Assembly: GCF_900115395.1 (NCBI RefSeq)
Contig: NZ_FOWE01000005.1
Location: forward strand, 124,001-188,000
Length of the DNA: 64,000 nt
Direction of reading: 5' to 3'
Source: Geodermatophilus obscurus
GTDB taxonomy: Bacteria; Actinomycetota; Actinomycetes; Mycobacteriales; Geodermatophilaceae
Shown: positions 26,854-35,132 of the stretch, piece after piece
How positions within the stretch are numbered: position 1 is the stretch's first letter
How the letters are laid out: each line of letters opens with the position of its first letter
Program-made: the position numbers and the translations under genes
The notes under the pieces: generated by a model
Databases searched by the model: none
The model's input: the letters and a program-made list of their open reading frames with translations, nothing else
What the model was told of the DNA's origin: nothing

Positions 26854-28035
26854 TCAGGGCGCGGCGGTGACCGGCTCCGTCTCCGGGACCGTGCAGGCGA
26901 CGGCGTCCGGGGCCGGCGTCGCCGCCGGGTCGGCGGTGGCCTCCGCAGCCGGCTGTTCCGCGGGAACGGCGGCTGGCTCGCAGTCGGTCGCGGGTGGCTC
27001 GGCCGGTGCGGGTGCGGCGGGTGCAGGCGCGGCGGGTGCGGGCTGCGCTGGCGCAGGCTGCGCCGGAGCCGGTGCGCTGGGGGTCGAGGTCGGGGCCTGC
27101 GTGGTGGGCGCCGCCGGGGTCGTCGGCACAGCCGGAGTCGTCGGCGCGGTTGGTGCCGCCGGAGTCGTCGGCGCGGCCGGAGTCGTCGGCGCCGCCGGAG
27201 TGGCCGGCGTATTGGGTGCCGCCGGAGTCGTCGGCGCAGCCGGAGGCGTCGTCGGCGCGGCCGGCGTGGTGGGCGCGGCCGGCGTGGTGGGCGCCGCCGG
27301 AGGCGTCGGCGTAGCCGGAGGCGTCGTCGGCGCGGCCGGCGTGGTGGGCGCGGCCGGGGTGGTGGGCGCTGCGGGTACAGCGGGCTCGGCCGGCGTCGTG
27401 GGCGCGGCCGGAGTCGTCGGAGCCACCGGGGTGGTCGGAGCCGCCGGAGCCGCCGGGGTGGGCGCGGCCGCAGTCGTCGGCTCGGTGGGTGCGGCGGAGG
27501 TGCTCGGCTCCGTCGGGGTGGGCTCGGCGGGTGCCGAGCCCGACGGGGCCGGCTCGGTCGGCGTGGGCTCCGTCGCGGCCGTGGTCGGCACCGTCGGCTC
27601 CGTGGGCACGTCCGCCGGCAGCGGTTGCTCGGCGGGCGGCGCGCCGATCGGCAGTTCCTCCGGCGTCGGCTCCCCCAGCGGCGGATCCCCGAGCGGGTAC
27701 TCGTCGAGAGCGGCCTCGAGGTCGTCGTCGAGGGGTGGGAACGGGTCCTCGGGCATCAGGCCGGCCCAGTCGGGCGCTCGCGGGACCGCGGGGATGGGCG
27801 CCCACCCGTCCTCGAACTCGGGGGGCACCACCCCGATGCTCGGCAGGGCCAGCGGGCCGCCGTCGGTCGCCTCGGGGTCGGGCCGGTAGACGTCACCGGC
27901 CGGTGCGGTCCCGCCGGCGAGGGGGGCACCCGCCGGCGTCGCCGAAACCGCGGACACCGCCGCCGCCATGCCGAGGACGAAGGCACTCGCGCCCACGGCC
28001 GGTGTGAAACGGATACCGCGACGCGATCTGCCCAC
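26854..28035 (-). CDS. Exported Pro/Thr/Ala-repeat surface protein
   Basis: 393 residues. N-terminal basic stretch and hydrophobic segment (VGASAFVLGMAAAVSAVSA) form a signal peptide. Residues 48-135 are an acidic, Pro-rich region; residues 140-330 are degenerate TTPAAP repeats; the tail has AQPAPAQPAPA repeats and only two cysteines. No catalytic motif or LPxTG anchor. Such mucin-like stretches are usually extended, O-mannosylated cell-wall spacers; that role is inferred. GTG start. Confidence 0.72.
   Translation of the reverse strand: MGRSRRGIRFTPAVGASAFVLGMAAAVSAVSATPAGAPLAGGTAPAGDVYRPDPEATDGGPLALPSIGVVPPEFEDGWAPIPAVPRAPDWAGLMPEDPFPPLDDDLEAALDEYPLGDPPLGEPTPEELPIGAPPAEQPLPADVPTEPTVPTTAATEPTPTEPAPSGSAPAEPTPTEPSTSAAPTEPTTAAAPTPAAPAAPTTPVAPTTPAAPTTPAEPAVPAAPTTPAAPTTPAAPTTPPATPTPPAAPTTPAAPTTPAAPTTPPAAPTTPAAPNTPATPAAPTTPAAPTTPAAPTAPTTPAVPTTPAAPTTQAPTSTPSAPAPAQPAPAQPAPAAPAPAAPAPAEPPATDCEPAAVPAEQPAAEATADPAATPAPDAVACTVPETEPVTAAP
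27110..27480. repeat. Degenerate DNA repeats encoding TTPAAP units
   Basis: Imperfect tandem units of 15-18 bases, such as GCCGGCGTGGTGGGCGC and GCCGGAGTCGTCGGCGC, read on the minus strand as TTPAAP. A block of about 44 bases near 27239-27282 recurs nearly unchanged around 27314-27357, suggesting recent duplication. Length polymorphism between strains is likely. Confidence 0.75.
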
Positions 28036-28304
28036 TACTCATCCCCCGAGCTGCCGGACCTGCTGCGCCCATCGTGGGCCCGTCGGTACCGGCCGTCTAC
28101 GGGAGCGTGCGTCCCGCGCCGCTCGTTCACCCGCTGGCTCAGGCGCGCACCGGCCGACGCGCGGGTCATCACCGTCAGTGCGCGGCGTCGTCCGGAGTGG
28201 GAGCACCGGGCCCAGCGAGGTCGCCGGAGCGTGCGGGCGCCCGCCGTGCCCACCGGCGCGGTGGGCACGACGGGCACCGAGGACGGGACCGGTGGCGAGC
28301 GCCG

Positions 28305-29342
28305 TCACGCCGCCGCGACCGGCACGGCCTCCCGCGCGGCGGGAGCCGGCGCCGCGGGACGGGACCGGCGACCGCGGGCGGCGCCGGCGGCGAGCAGGAG
28401 CAGACCGGCGAGGCACCACGTGAGGAGCACGAGGAGCGCGGAGCCGGCACCGGCGCCGTCGAACCAGGAGGTGGCACGCAGCAGCGTCCCGGTGGCGCCG
28501 GGGGGCAGCAGCTGGCCCACCGTCCCCCAGGCGCCCGGCAGCAGCTCCGGCGCACCGGCCAGGCCGGACAGCGGGTTGCCCAGCAGCACCGTCGTCGCCG
28601 AGCCGAGCGCCAGCCCCGCGGTGCCGAGCAGGGCGTGCAGGCCGAGCAGGACCAGCGCGGTCGCGCTGATGCCGAGCGCCACCACACCCGACGTCGTCCA
28701 CCACGAGGCCCCGACCGAGCCGAGCCAGCTGCCGAGGACGGTGGCGGTCACCATCCCGCCGGCGACCGCGGCGGCCAGTGCCGCGGCGACCTGCCGGAGC
28801 CTGCCGCGCACCAGGCGCGAGGTGAGCGCGCCGGTGACGATGCCGCCCAGGGCCAGCGGGAGGGCGGAAGCGGCCAGGCCGGCGCCGCGGGGGTCGGCCT
28901 CCGGGGCGGACACGACGTCCTCGACCGCCACCGGCGAGCCGGCCGCCGCACCGAGCCCGGCCGCGACCTGCCGCAGCGAGTTCGCCACGGTGGGGGAGGC
29001 GGCGGAGGCGACGAGCAGCCGGGGTCCGGCGGCGTCGACGACGACCGCGCCGTACACGTCCCGGTCCTCGATCGCCGCCCGGGCTGCGGCCTCGTCGTCG
29101 ACCGGGCGGACGTCGAACGCGCCGGGGGACGCCTCGTCGAGGGCGGCGGACACCTGCGCGACGGCCGGTGGGGGCCCCGCGACGGCGAGCGGCAGGTCGT
29201 GCGGCGCCGACCGGACGGCCGGCCAGGCGAAGGCGGTGAGGACGACGGTCAGGAGCACCGCGACCGCGGCGACGGCGGCCAGGACCGGTGCGAGGGAGGA
29301 GCGTGCGGGGGCGGGAGTCGTGGGCTCCGGGACAGCGGGCAT
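28305..29342 (-). CDS. DUF3533/YhgE-Pip-like membrane protein
   Basis: 345 residues. One N-terminal span (LAPVLAAVAAVAVLLTVVLTAF), an extracellular part of about 130 residues (with VYGAVVVDAAGPRLLVAS), then five or six spans. This is the DUF3533 / ABC-2-permease-like layout. Function unknown, sometimes linked to transport or phage infection in other bacteria. The ATG at 29342 was chosen over a GTG at 29351 because GGAG precedes it by 9 bases. Divergent from a tetR gene with two operator-like sites between them. Confidence 0.78.
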   Translation of the reverse strand: MPAVPEPTTPAPARSSLAPVLAAVAAVAVLLTVVLTAFAWPAVRSAPHDLPLAVAGPPPAVAQVSAALDEASPGAFDVRPVDDEAAARAAIEDRDVYGAVVVDAAGPRLLVASAASPTVANSLRQVAAGLGAAAGSPVAVEDVVSAPEADPRGAGLAASALPLALGGIVTGALTSRLVRGRLRQVAAALAAAVAGGMVTATVLGSWLGSVGASWWTTSGVVALGISATALVLLGLHALLGTAGLALGSATTVLLGNPLSGLAGAPELLPGAWGTVGQLLPPGATGTLLRATSWFDGAGAGSALLVLLTWCLAGLLLLAAGAARGRRSRPAAPAPAAREAVPVAAA

Positions 29343-29362
29343 GAGGACCACTCCGGTAAAAC

Positions 29363-29428
29363 GAAGGACCGTTCGCTTACACGGACGAGTGTGGCGCGGT
29401 CCCTACCGGGCGTCAAGAACGATCGTTC
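29363..29428. promoter_or_regulatory. Two related TetR operator-like sites
   Basis: GAACGATCGTTC (29417-29428) is a perfect 12-base palindrome just before tetR; GAAGGACCGTTC (29363-29374) is a close copy near the divergent gene. Centres lie 54 bases apart, about five helical turns, which would allow the TetR protein to repress both directions. Confidence 0.65.
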
Positions 29429-29444
29429 GCTTTATGCTCGGCCC

Positions 29445-30074
29445 ATGCCCCGAGTGCCCGACTCACACCTGGCCGCCCGCCGGGACCAGATCATCGACGC
29501 CGCCACCGTCCGTTTCGCGGCCAACGGCTTCCAGGCCACCGGCATGGCCGACGTCATCGCCGCCTCGGGGTTGTCGGCGGGCGCCGTCTACCGGTACTTC
29601 CGCAGCAAGGACGAGCTGATCGCCGCGATCGTCGAGCGCGTCCTCGGGCAGGCGGCCGACCGCTTCCAGGCGCTGCTCGCGGAGGACGCGATCCCGGACC
29701 CGCCGACGGCGGTGGCGACCGCCGTCGGACTCGTGGCCGACCTGGGCGCTCGCCCGCCGGTGGACATGACCCGGGTCGCCGTGCAGGCGTGGGGGGAGGC
29801 CCTGCGCAACCCGGCCGTGCACGCCGTCGTCGACCGCGCCTACCGGATCATCCGCGGCTACTTCGTCGAGGTCGCCCGGCGGGGCCAGGCGGCCGGGCGG
29901 CTGCCGGCCGACGCCGACCCGCTGCACCTGGGCGCGACGATGCTCTCCTCGGTGCTCGGCTTCCTCGTGCAGCGGCTGCTGCTCGGCGACCTCGACCCGG
30001 CCGCCTACGCGGAGGCGGTGCGGGTCACCGCCGCCGGGTCCCCGGTCACCGGGTCGCCGGTCGCCGAGGGGTAG
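29445..30074 (+). CDS. TetR-family regulator
   Basis: 209 residues. Helix-turn-helix ADVIAASGLSAGAVYRYFRSKDEL at 33-56, then a helical ligand domain with VDMTRVAVQAWGEALRNP, which recalls the TetR_C domain of many actinobacterial regulators. The ATG at 29445 follows a TATGCT -10-like hexamer by 6 bases, so the message may be leaderless. It probably represses itself and the divergent DUF3533-like gene. The last 70 bases overlap the convergent transporter gene. Confidence 0.88.
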   Translation: MPRVPDSHLAARRDQIIDAATVRFAANGFQATGMADVIAASGLSAGAVYRYFRSKDELIAAIVERVLGQAADRFQALLAEDAIPDPPTAVATAVGLVADLGARPPVDMTRVAVQAWGEALRNPAVHAVVDRAYRIIRGYFVEVARRGQAAGRLPADADPLHLGATMLSSVLGFLVQRLLLGDLDPAAYAEAVRVTAAGSPVTGSPVAEG

Positions 30075-30970
30075 CGGCGCGGCGGGCGGCTGCCGACCAG
30101 GACCCCGGTCACCACCAGCGCCCCGCAGGTCAGCTCGACCAGCGGCGTCCGCTCGCCGAGCAGCAGCCACGACGAGCCCATCCCGACGACGGGCACCAGC
30201 ATCGAGAACGGCGCCACCGTGCCCGAGGGGTGACGGCTCATCAGCGCCGTCCAGATGCCCGAGCCGAGCAGGGTCGCGACGACGACGGTGAAGGCGAGTC
30301 CGGCGAGTGCGAGGACGCCCTGCCGGCTGTCCAGGGTCGTGAACGACGCGCCGATGCGGGCGGGACCCTCGGTGGCGAGCGAGACGGCGAGCATCGGCAG
30401 CGGCGGGACGACGGTCATCCAGAGGACCAGCCGAAAGGGTCGCGCCGGGCGCGCCTGCCGGTTGCAGAGGTTGCCCAGCGCCCAGCCCAGCCCGCCGCAG
30501 AGGGTGAGCAGCACCGGCAGCAGCGTCGTGCCGCCGGCCAGCCCGGCGCGGTGGACGGCGATCCCGGCCAGCCCGGCGACGGCCAGCGCGACGCCCACCG
30601 CCTGCCGCCCGGTGAGCCGCTCGTGCAGCAGGAGCCCGGCGAGCACGACGGTGAACGGCGCCGACGACTGCAGCACCAGTGACGCGAGCCCGGTCGGCAT
30701 GCCGGTGTCCATGGCGACGTAGAGGAAGAGGAACTGCAGGACGCCGAAGCCGGCGCCGTACCCGACCACCCACCGCCACGGGACGCCGGGGAGCGGGACC
30801 AGCAGCACGGTCGGGACGGCGACGAGCGCGAACCGCAGCGCCACGAGGAGGAACGGCGGGAACTGCTCCAGCGACAGGTGGATCGCCGGGAAGTTGAGCC
30901 CCCAGACGACGGCCACGAGGAGGGCGAGCAGGCGGTCGCGGGGAGGCACGGTCCCGAGCGTCCCGGCCAC
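30005..30970 (-). CDS. EamA/DMT-superfamily transporter
   Basis: 321 residues, ten hydrophobic spans in two EamA repeats: VVWGLNFPAIHLSLEQFPP at the start, ALRFALVAV, and in the second half GSGIWTALMSRHPSGTVAPFSMLVPVVGM. Likely an exporter of amino acids or other metabolites. GTG start. Divergent from a LysR gene with 51 bases between, so probably under its control. Confidence 0.88.
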   Translation of the reverse strand: MAGTLGTVPPRDRLLALLVAVVWGLNFPAIHLSLEQFPPFLLVALRFALVAVPTVLLVPLPGVPWRWVVGYGAGFGVLQFLFLYVAMDTGMPTGLASLVLQSSAPFTVVLAGLLLHERLTGRQAVGVALAVAGLAGIAVHRAGLAGGTTLLPVLLTLCGGLGWALGNLCNRQARPARPFRLVLWMTVVPPLPMLAVSLATEGPARIGASFTTLDSRQGVLALAGLAFTVVVATLLGSGIWTALMSRHPSGTVAPFSMLVPVVGMGSSWLLLGERTPLVELTCGALVVTGVLVGSRPPRRYPSATGDPVTGDPAAVTRTASA

Positions 30971-31021
30971 GACCGGTCAGCACCAGCGAATGGTCCTGCA
31001 CCGACGTTGTAGCGTCACTTC

Positions 31022-31960
31022 ATGGACGTCCGGGCACTGGAGACCCTGCGGACGGTGCGCAGCCAGGGCGGCGTCGGAGCCGCGGCAGCCGTGCTGCACC
31101 TCACGCCGTCGGCGGTCTCGCAGCAGCTGGCGGCGCTGTCGCGGGAGGCCGGGGTGGCGCTGACCGAGCGGGTCGGCCGGGGGCTGCGGCTGACCGCGGC
31201 GGGCGACGCCCTGGCCGACGCCGCGGTCGACGTGGCGGTCGCCGTCGGGAGAGCGCGCGCGGCCTGCGCGTCCTTCCTCGGCCGGCCCGAGGGCACGGTC
31301 CGGGTCTCGGCGTTCCAGAGCGGTGCCCAGCTGCTGCTGCCGCCGCTGCTCACCCGCGTGCGGGCGCTGGGCGGCATCACCGTCGAGTGCTCCGACGAGG
31401 ACGTCGCGCAGGACGACTTCCCCGCGCTCACCGACCGTGTCGACGTCGTCGTCGCGCACCGCCCCGAGGGGAGCGCGGAGTGGCCGGGGTCGCCGTCGCG
31501 GCTGCGCGTCGTCCCGCTGCTGCGCGAGCCCCTCGACGTCGCCGTGCCGGCGGACCACCCGCTGGCCGGGCGCGAGCGCGTGCGGGCCGGCGACCTGGTG
31601 GACGAGCAGTGGATCGCCGTCCGCGAGGGCTTCCCGGTCGCCACGGTGCTGGCCGCCGTCGCCGCCGGCCCGGGCACCGCGCCGCGGATCGCGCACCGGA
31701 TCAACGACTTCTCCGTCGTCGAGGCGATGGTGGCCGCGGGGCACGGCGTCTCGCTGCTGCCGCGCTACACCGCGGGGCGTTCCCCCGGCGTGCGTCTGCT
31801 GCCGCTGGCCGGCGTCCGGGCGGGGCGCCGGGTCGACGCGCTGCTGCGGCCCGACACCGCCGAGCGGCTGGTCGTGCGCCGCGTGCTGGACGAGCTGGTC
31901 GCCGTCGCGGCCGAGGCCGGCGGCGCGCCGGTCAGGGCCGCCAGCGGTGCAGGCCGGTGA
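31022..31960 (+). CDS. LysR-family regulator of the divergent EamA gene
   Basis: 312 residues. N-terminal winged helix: ALETLRTVRSQGGVGAAAAVLHLTPSAVSQQ has the SAVSQQL recognition helix; then the effector domain with DVVVAHRPEG and IAHRINDFSVVEAMVAAGHG. ATG start. The divergent position suggests control of the EamA exporter; the ligand is unknown. The 3' end overlaps the SDR gene by 29 bases. Confidence 0.88.
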   Translation: MDVRALETLRTVRSQGGVGAAAAVLHLTPSAVSQQLAALSREAGVALTERVGRGLRLTAAGDALADAAVDVAVAVGRARAACASFLGRPEGTVRVSAFQSGAQLLLPPLLTRVRALGGITVECSDEDVAQDDFPALTDRVDVVVAHRPEGSAEWPGSPSRLRVVPLLREPLDVAVPADHPLAGRERVRAGDLVDEQWIAVREGFPVATVLAAVAAGPGTAPRIAHRINDFSVVEAMVAAGHGVSLLPRYTAGRSPGVRLLPLAGVRAGRRVDALLRPDTAERLVVRRVLDELVAVAAEAGGAPVRAASGAGR

Positions 31961-32786
31961 CCCGACGGACGGCGGCCGCGGTCACCCGGTAGGGGAGCCG
32001 GCCGAGCACGGCGGCGAGGCGGGCGTCCGGACCGACGAGGACCCGGAACGGCGGCCGCCGGGCTCCGAGGGCGTCCGCGACGGCGCGGGCGACCTCGCGC
32101 GGGTCGCGGGAGCGGGGGAGGTGCTCCTGGTCGACGAAGCGCTCGACCGCCGACGACAGGCCCGCGTACGGGCTGCCCGGCGGCGTGACCCGCGGCGTCG
32201 ACGACCAGATGGCGGTGTCGTAGTTGCCCGGCTCGACCAGGACCACCCGGACGCCGAGGGGCTCCACCTCGTAGGCCAGGGACTCCGCCCAGCCCTCGAG
32301 CGCCCACTTGGAGGCGCAGTACAGCGACAGACCGGGGTTGCCGTAGCGCGCGGAGTCGCTGGAGACGAGGAGCAGCCGCCCCGCCCCCTGGGCCCGCATG
32401 ACCGGCAGGACCAGCTTCGCCATCCGCATGCCGCCGAACAGGTTGGTCTCGATGACGCGCTGCCACTCGGCCTCGTCGGTGTCCTCGAAGGCGCCACCGG
32501 AGGCGGTGCCGGCGTTGCTGACGAGCGCGTCGAGCCGGCCGCCGGTGAGCTCGAGGGTCTCCTCCACCGCCTGCTTCGCCGAGTCGGGGTCGGTGACGTC
32601 GAGCGGGACGACGTCGAGCGGCTGCAGGCCCGCCTCCCGGGTGCGCGCGTCGAGCGCCTCCCGCCGCCCCGGGTCGCGCATCGAGGCGACCACGTGCCAG
32701 CCGCGGCCGGCCAGCTCGACGGCGGTCTCCAGGCCCAGGCCGGAGGAGGTGCCGGTGATGAGGACGGAGCGCTGTGGCCGGGTCAC
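31932..32786 (-). CDS. Short-chain dehydrogenase/reductase
   Basis: 284 residues, classical SDR. Cofactor motif TGTSSGLG at 11-18, NAG (SNAGTASGG) after strand 4, catalytic Ser in LLLVSSDSAR and YCASK. Arg residues after the first strand suggest NADP(H) but this is not certain. GTG start. Substrate unknown; it has no functional partner nearby. Confidence 0.88.
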   Translation of the reverse strand: MTRPQRSVLITGTSSGLGLETAVELAGRGWHVVASMRDPGRREALDARTREAGLQPLDVVPLDVTDPDSAKQAVEETLELTGGRLDALVSNAGTASGGAFEDTDEAEWQRVIETNLFGGMRMAKLVLPVMRAQGAGRLLLVSSDSARYGNPGLSLYCASKWALEGWAESLAYEVEPLGVRVVLVEPGNYDTAIWSSTPRVTPPGSPYAGLSSAVERFVDQEHLPRSRDPREVARAVADALGARRPPFRVLVGPDARLAAVLGRLPYRVTAAAVRRVTGLHRWRP

Positions 32787-32856
32787 CCCTCCGGGATCGG
32801 CCGGCCGGCGCGCGGGGTGGACGTCCCCGCAGGAGGTGTGACGCAGGTCCCGTCCG

Positions 32857-33057
32857 TCAGCGGTGGTGCTCCCGGCGGTTCAGCCAGCCACCCGGTGGCC
32901 GGCCGATGCTGGCGGTGAGGCCCTCGACCTGCCCGGCGTCGAGGCGGCAGCCGTGCGGGCAGTCGAAGCCGGTGGGGCGCCCGCCCAGCCAGCCGACGGC
33001 CGCGGACCGCCGGCAGTTGGGGCAGTCCTCCCACGTGACCCGCTCGGTCGATTCCAT
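32857..33057 (-). CDS. Small zinc-ribbon protein
   Basis: 66 residues. Cys12-P-N-Cys15 and Cys33-PHG-Cys37 form a likely zinc ribbon, with basic residues toward the C-terminus. ATG start preceded by GGAGGGCAGCACC on the minus strand. No known family recognised; could bind nucleic acid or a partner protein. Confidence 0.55.
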   Translation of the reverse strand: MESTERVTWEDCPNCRRSAAVGWLGGRPTGFDCPHGCRLDAGQVEGLTASIGRPPGGWLNRREHHR

Positions 33058-33139
33058 GGTGCTGCCCTCCGGTCCCGGCGTCGGCCGGGGACGAGGTCCG
33101 GCCGCGTCCTGGACCGGGATCCCGGGTTCGGGCGCTCTC

Positions 33140-33448
33140 CTAGCCCGTCGCTCGGGTGGGAAACGCGCCCGTGCGGGCCTGCTGGTTCCGGTTCAGGGGC
33201 GTCTCGGCCCGCGTCTCCCCGTCGGCGGGGCCGGAGGTCATCCGGTCGAGGACCTCCAGCCATGCCCGGCGCACGTGGACGGGCTGGTCACCCACCAGGG
33301 CCTGCAGGTCCAGCGCGCTCGGCCGGGCCGGGTCGATCGAGCTGTCGAAGGCCAGGCGGAACAGCAGGGTGCTCATCTCGTCACGGGTCAGGCCGGCCTC
33401 CACCAGGGGTCGCAGGATCCAGTGCTGCTGCGCCGATGCTCCGATCAC
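33140..33448 (-). CDS. Hypothetical helical protein
   Basis: 102 residues from a GTG at 33448. The first 75 residues (HWILRPLVEAGLTRDEMSTLL ... RRAWLEVLDRM) look like an ordered helical domain; the last 30 are polar. No family recognised, and a false reading frame is possible in such GC-rich DNA. Confidence 0.4.
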   Translation of the reverse strand: MIGASAQQHWILRPLVEAGLTRDEMSTLLFRLAFDSSIDPARPSALDLQALVGDQPVHVRRAWLEVLDRMTSGPADGETRAETPLNRNQQARTGAFPTRATG

Positions 33449-33537
33449 GGAACGTCTTCGGACGCGAGGGGCCGCTCGGATGCGCCCTCCCGCGGTTCGG
33501 GCTTGTCGGGGGAGCGCCGGGCGCGCAGCCTGGCGGC

Positions 33538-33777
33538 ATGGCACGCAGCGGGAGCGCGGTGGGCACGGTCGTCCGGTGGGACGGCGACGGCGGCGTCATC
33601 GAGGTGGCCGGCCTGCCGGGGGAGTGCTGGGCCGACGCGTCCGTCGTCGAGGACGGTCCGCTGCGCGCGGGGCAGGTGGTCGGCGTCGACTGGGCGGAGT
33701 CGGAGGAGGGCCGGCCCTTCCGGGCGGTGCGCGTCGGACGGCCGCGCGACGACCTGCAGGCCACACCCGGCGGCTGA
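33538..33777 (+). CDS. Cold-shock-domain-like protein with altered RNA-binding motifs
   Basis: 79 residues with an OB-fold layout: GTVVRWDGDGGVIEV, then ECWADASVV, LRAGQVVGVDWAE and PFRAVRVGRP. The spacing matches a cold-shock domain, but the aromatic RNP1 (KGFGFI) is GDGGVIEV and RNP2 (VFVHF) is ECWADA, so normal single-strand nucleic acid stacking residues are missing. ATG start. Role unknown. Confidence 0.6.
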   Translation: MARSGSAVGTVVRWDGDGGVIEVAGLPGECWADASVVEDGPLRAGQVVGVDWAESEEGRPFRAVRVGRPRDDLQATPGG

Positions 33778-33853
33778 CCGCCGCCACCTGCGTGCGGAGG
33801 GACGAGGTCGCAGGCCTCTGGACGGCGACGCGTCGGAGAGGACCGTCACCGGC

Positions 33854-34498
33854 ATGACCGAGGACGTCCAGCGCTCCGTCCGGCCGGCCACCGCGGGGGA
33901 CGCCGACCGTCTGGCCCGCACCCTGGCCGCGGCCTTCGTCGACGACCCGGTCTTCTGCCACCTCCTGCCACCCGGGGTGCCCAGGAGGGGCGAGCGGTTG
34001 CGTCGGGCCTTCGCCATCGACGGCGCCCGCAGCCTGTCCCTCGGCGGGCTCTGGACCGCGGCCGGAGGGAATGCAGCCGCGGTGTGGTTCCCGCCGGGCC
34101 ACTGGCGGGCCACCGCACGACAGGACCTCGCCGAGCTGCCCGCCTGGCTGCGGGCCGCAGGAGGGCGGATGCGGGCCTTCCAGCAGGTGCGATCGACCCT
34201 GTACGCCCACCACCGCGAGCTGCCGCCGCACTGGTACCTGCTGTACGTCGGCACCCGCCCCGAGCAGCAACAGCAGGGGCTCGGCCGCGTGCTCCTGCAG
34301 GCGGTCCTCGACCGCTGTGATGCCGAGCAGGTCCCCGCCTACCTCGAGTCCACCTGCGAGAGGAACCTCCCCCTCTACCGACGGCTCGGGTTCGTCGACC
34401 GCGGAGCCCTCGAGATGCCCGCCGGCTGCCCACCCATGACACCCATGTGGCGGGACCCCGCTGGGCTGGACCGGGACGACCGGTCGTCGCCGCGCTGA
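33854..34498 (+). CDS. GNAT-family N-acetyltransferase
   Basis: 214 residues. Acetyl-CoA site motif is LYVGTRPEQQQQGLGRVLLQ near 135-155 (the Q/R-x-x-G-x-G/A loop as QQGLG) and PLYRRLGFVDRG near 185. The N-terminal half carries VRPATAGDADRLARTLAAAFVDDPVF, typical of a GNAT subgroup. GGAGAGG lies upstream of the ATG. Substrate unknown. Confidence 0.88.
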   Translation: MTEDVQRSVRPATAGDADRLARTLAAAFVDDPVFCHLLPPGVPRRGERLRRAFAIDGARSLSLGGLWTAAGGNAAAVWFPPGHWRATARQDLAELPAWLRAAGGRMRAFQQVRSTLYAHHRELPPHWYLLYVGTRPEQQQQGLGRVLLQAVLDRCDAEQVPAYLESTCERNLPLYRRLGFVDRGALEMPAGCPPMTPMWRDPAGLDRDDRSSPR

Positions 34499-34514
34499 CC
34501 TGAGGGTGCTCGAG

Positions 34515-34588
34515 TGGGGCGGGTGGGGCTCGAACCCACGACCCAGGGATTATGAGTCCCATGCTCTGACCGGCTGAGCTACCGCCCC
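34515..34588 (-). tRNA. tRNA-Met (anticodon CAT), elongator
   Basis: 74 bases including the discriminator A, no CCA encoded directly after. Acceptor GGGGCGG pairs with CCGCCCC; D-arm TAGCTCAGCCGGTCAGAGCA; anticodon loop CTCATAA; T-arm GTGGG-TTCGAGC-CCCAC. A G-C first pair and this loop favour elongator Met over initiator; tRNA-Ile2 (modified CAT) is less likely from the loop flanks. Confidence 0.93.
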
Positions 34589-34664
34589 GGACGGTGCCTC
34601 CCAGCCTGCCAGACGCCGCTCCGGCACCCGCCGGCGCCGACACCGCGCCACAGGCGACCGGGCC

Positions 34665-35132
34665 TCAGTCCGGATCGAGCTCGCCCCACCGGTCGCGCGG
34701 GCCGTCCCACTCCTCGCCCCAGCCGCCCGGGCCGCCGTCGAACACCGCCTCCAGGAGCGACGAGCCCAGCGCGACCAGCAGCAGCACCGCCAGCACCGCG
34801 GCCAGGGCGAGACGGATGCCGGGACGGCCGGGGGTACGCCTGACCGTCGTCCGCACCTGCTCCCAGGCCATCAGGCCCAGCGGCCGCCACCCCGGGGCGC
34901 CCGTGCGGGCCGGCAGCGGCGCCGGGACCGGCGCGGCGGGGAGGTCCGCCGTGAGCGGCGCGAGGTCCCGCAGGTGGACGGCGGCCCAGGCCGCCGCCAT
35001 CCGGTCACTGCCCTCGTCGGGCGTCAACAGTCCCCGCGCGACGGCGTCCTGCAGCACGTGCACCGTGGCCGCCCGGTCGCTGTCGGCCGCCCGCATCGGC
35101 GGTGCCGGCCGGGGTCCCCCCGATCCGTCCAT
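34665..35132 (-). CDS. DUF1707 domain protein with C-terminal membrane span
   Basis: 155 residues. Residues 14-65 hold the DUF1707 pattern (RAADSDRAATVHVLQDAVARG then LLTPDEGSDRMAAAWAA). One span near 107-127 (IRLALAAVLAVLLLVALG) and an acidic Trp/Gly tail outside. DUF1707 proteins are often membrane proteins of unknown role in actinomycetes. The ATG at 35132 has GAGGAGC upstream; an ATG at 35159 has none. Confidence 0.82.
   Translation of the reverse strand: MDGSGGPRPAPPMRAADSDRAATVHVLQDAVARGLLTPDEGSDRMAAAWAAVHLRDLAPLTADLPAAPVPAPLPARTGAPGWRPLGLMAWEQVRTTVRRTPGRPGIRLALAAVLAVLLLVALGSSLLEAVFDGGPGGWGEEWDGPRDRWGELDPD

Noticed and set aside
27110..27480. CRISPR-like array
   Set aside because: Repeats are adjacent and degenerate without unique spacers and encode TTPAAP in frame.
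28036..28304. Gene between the proline-rich gene and the DUF3533-like gene
   Set aside because: Frames here are Arg/Pro-rich without motifs, ribosome site or known similarity.
34515..34588. Initiator tRNA-fMet
   Set aside because: The first acceptor pair is G-C and the anticodon stem lacks three consecutive G-C pairs next to the loop, so it is the elongator form.
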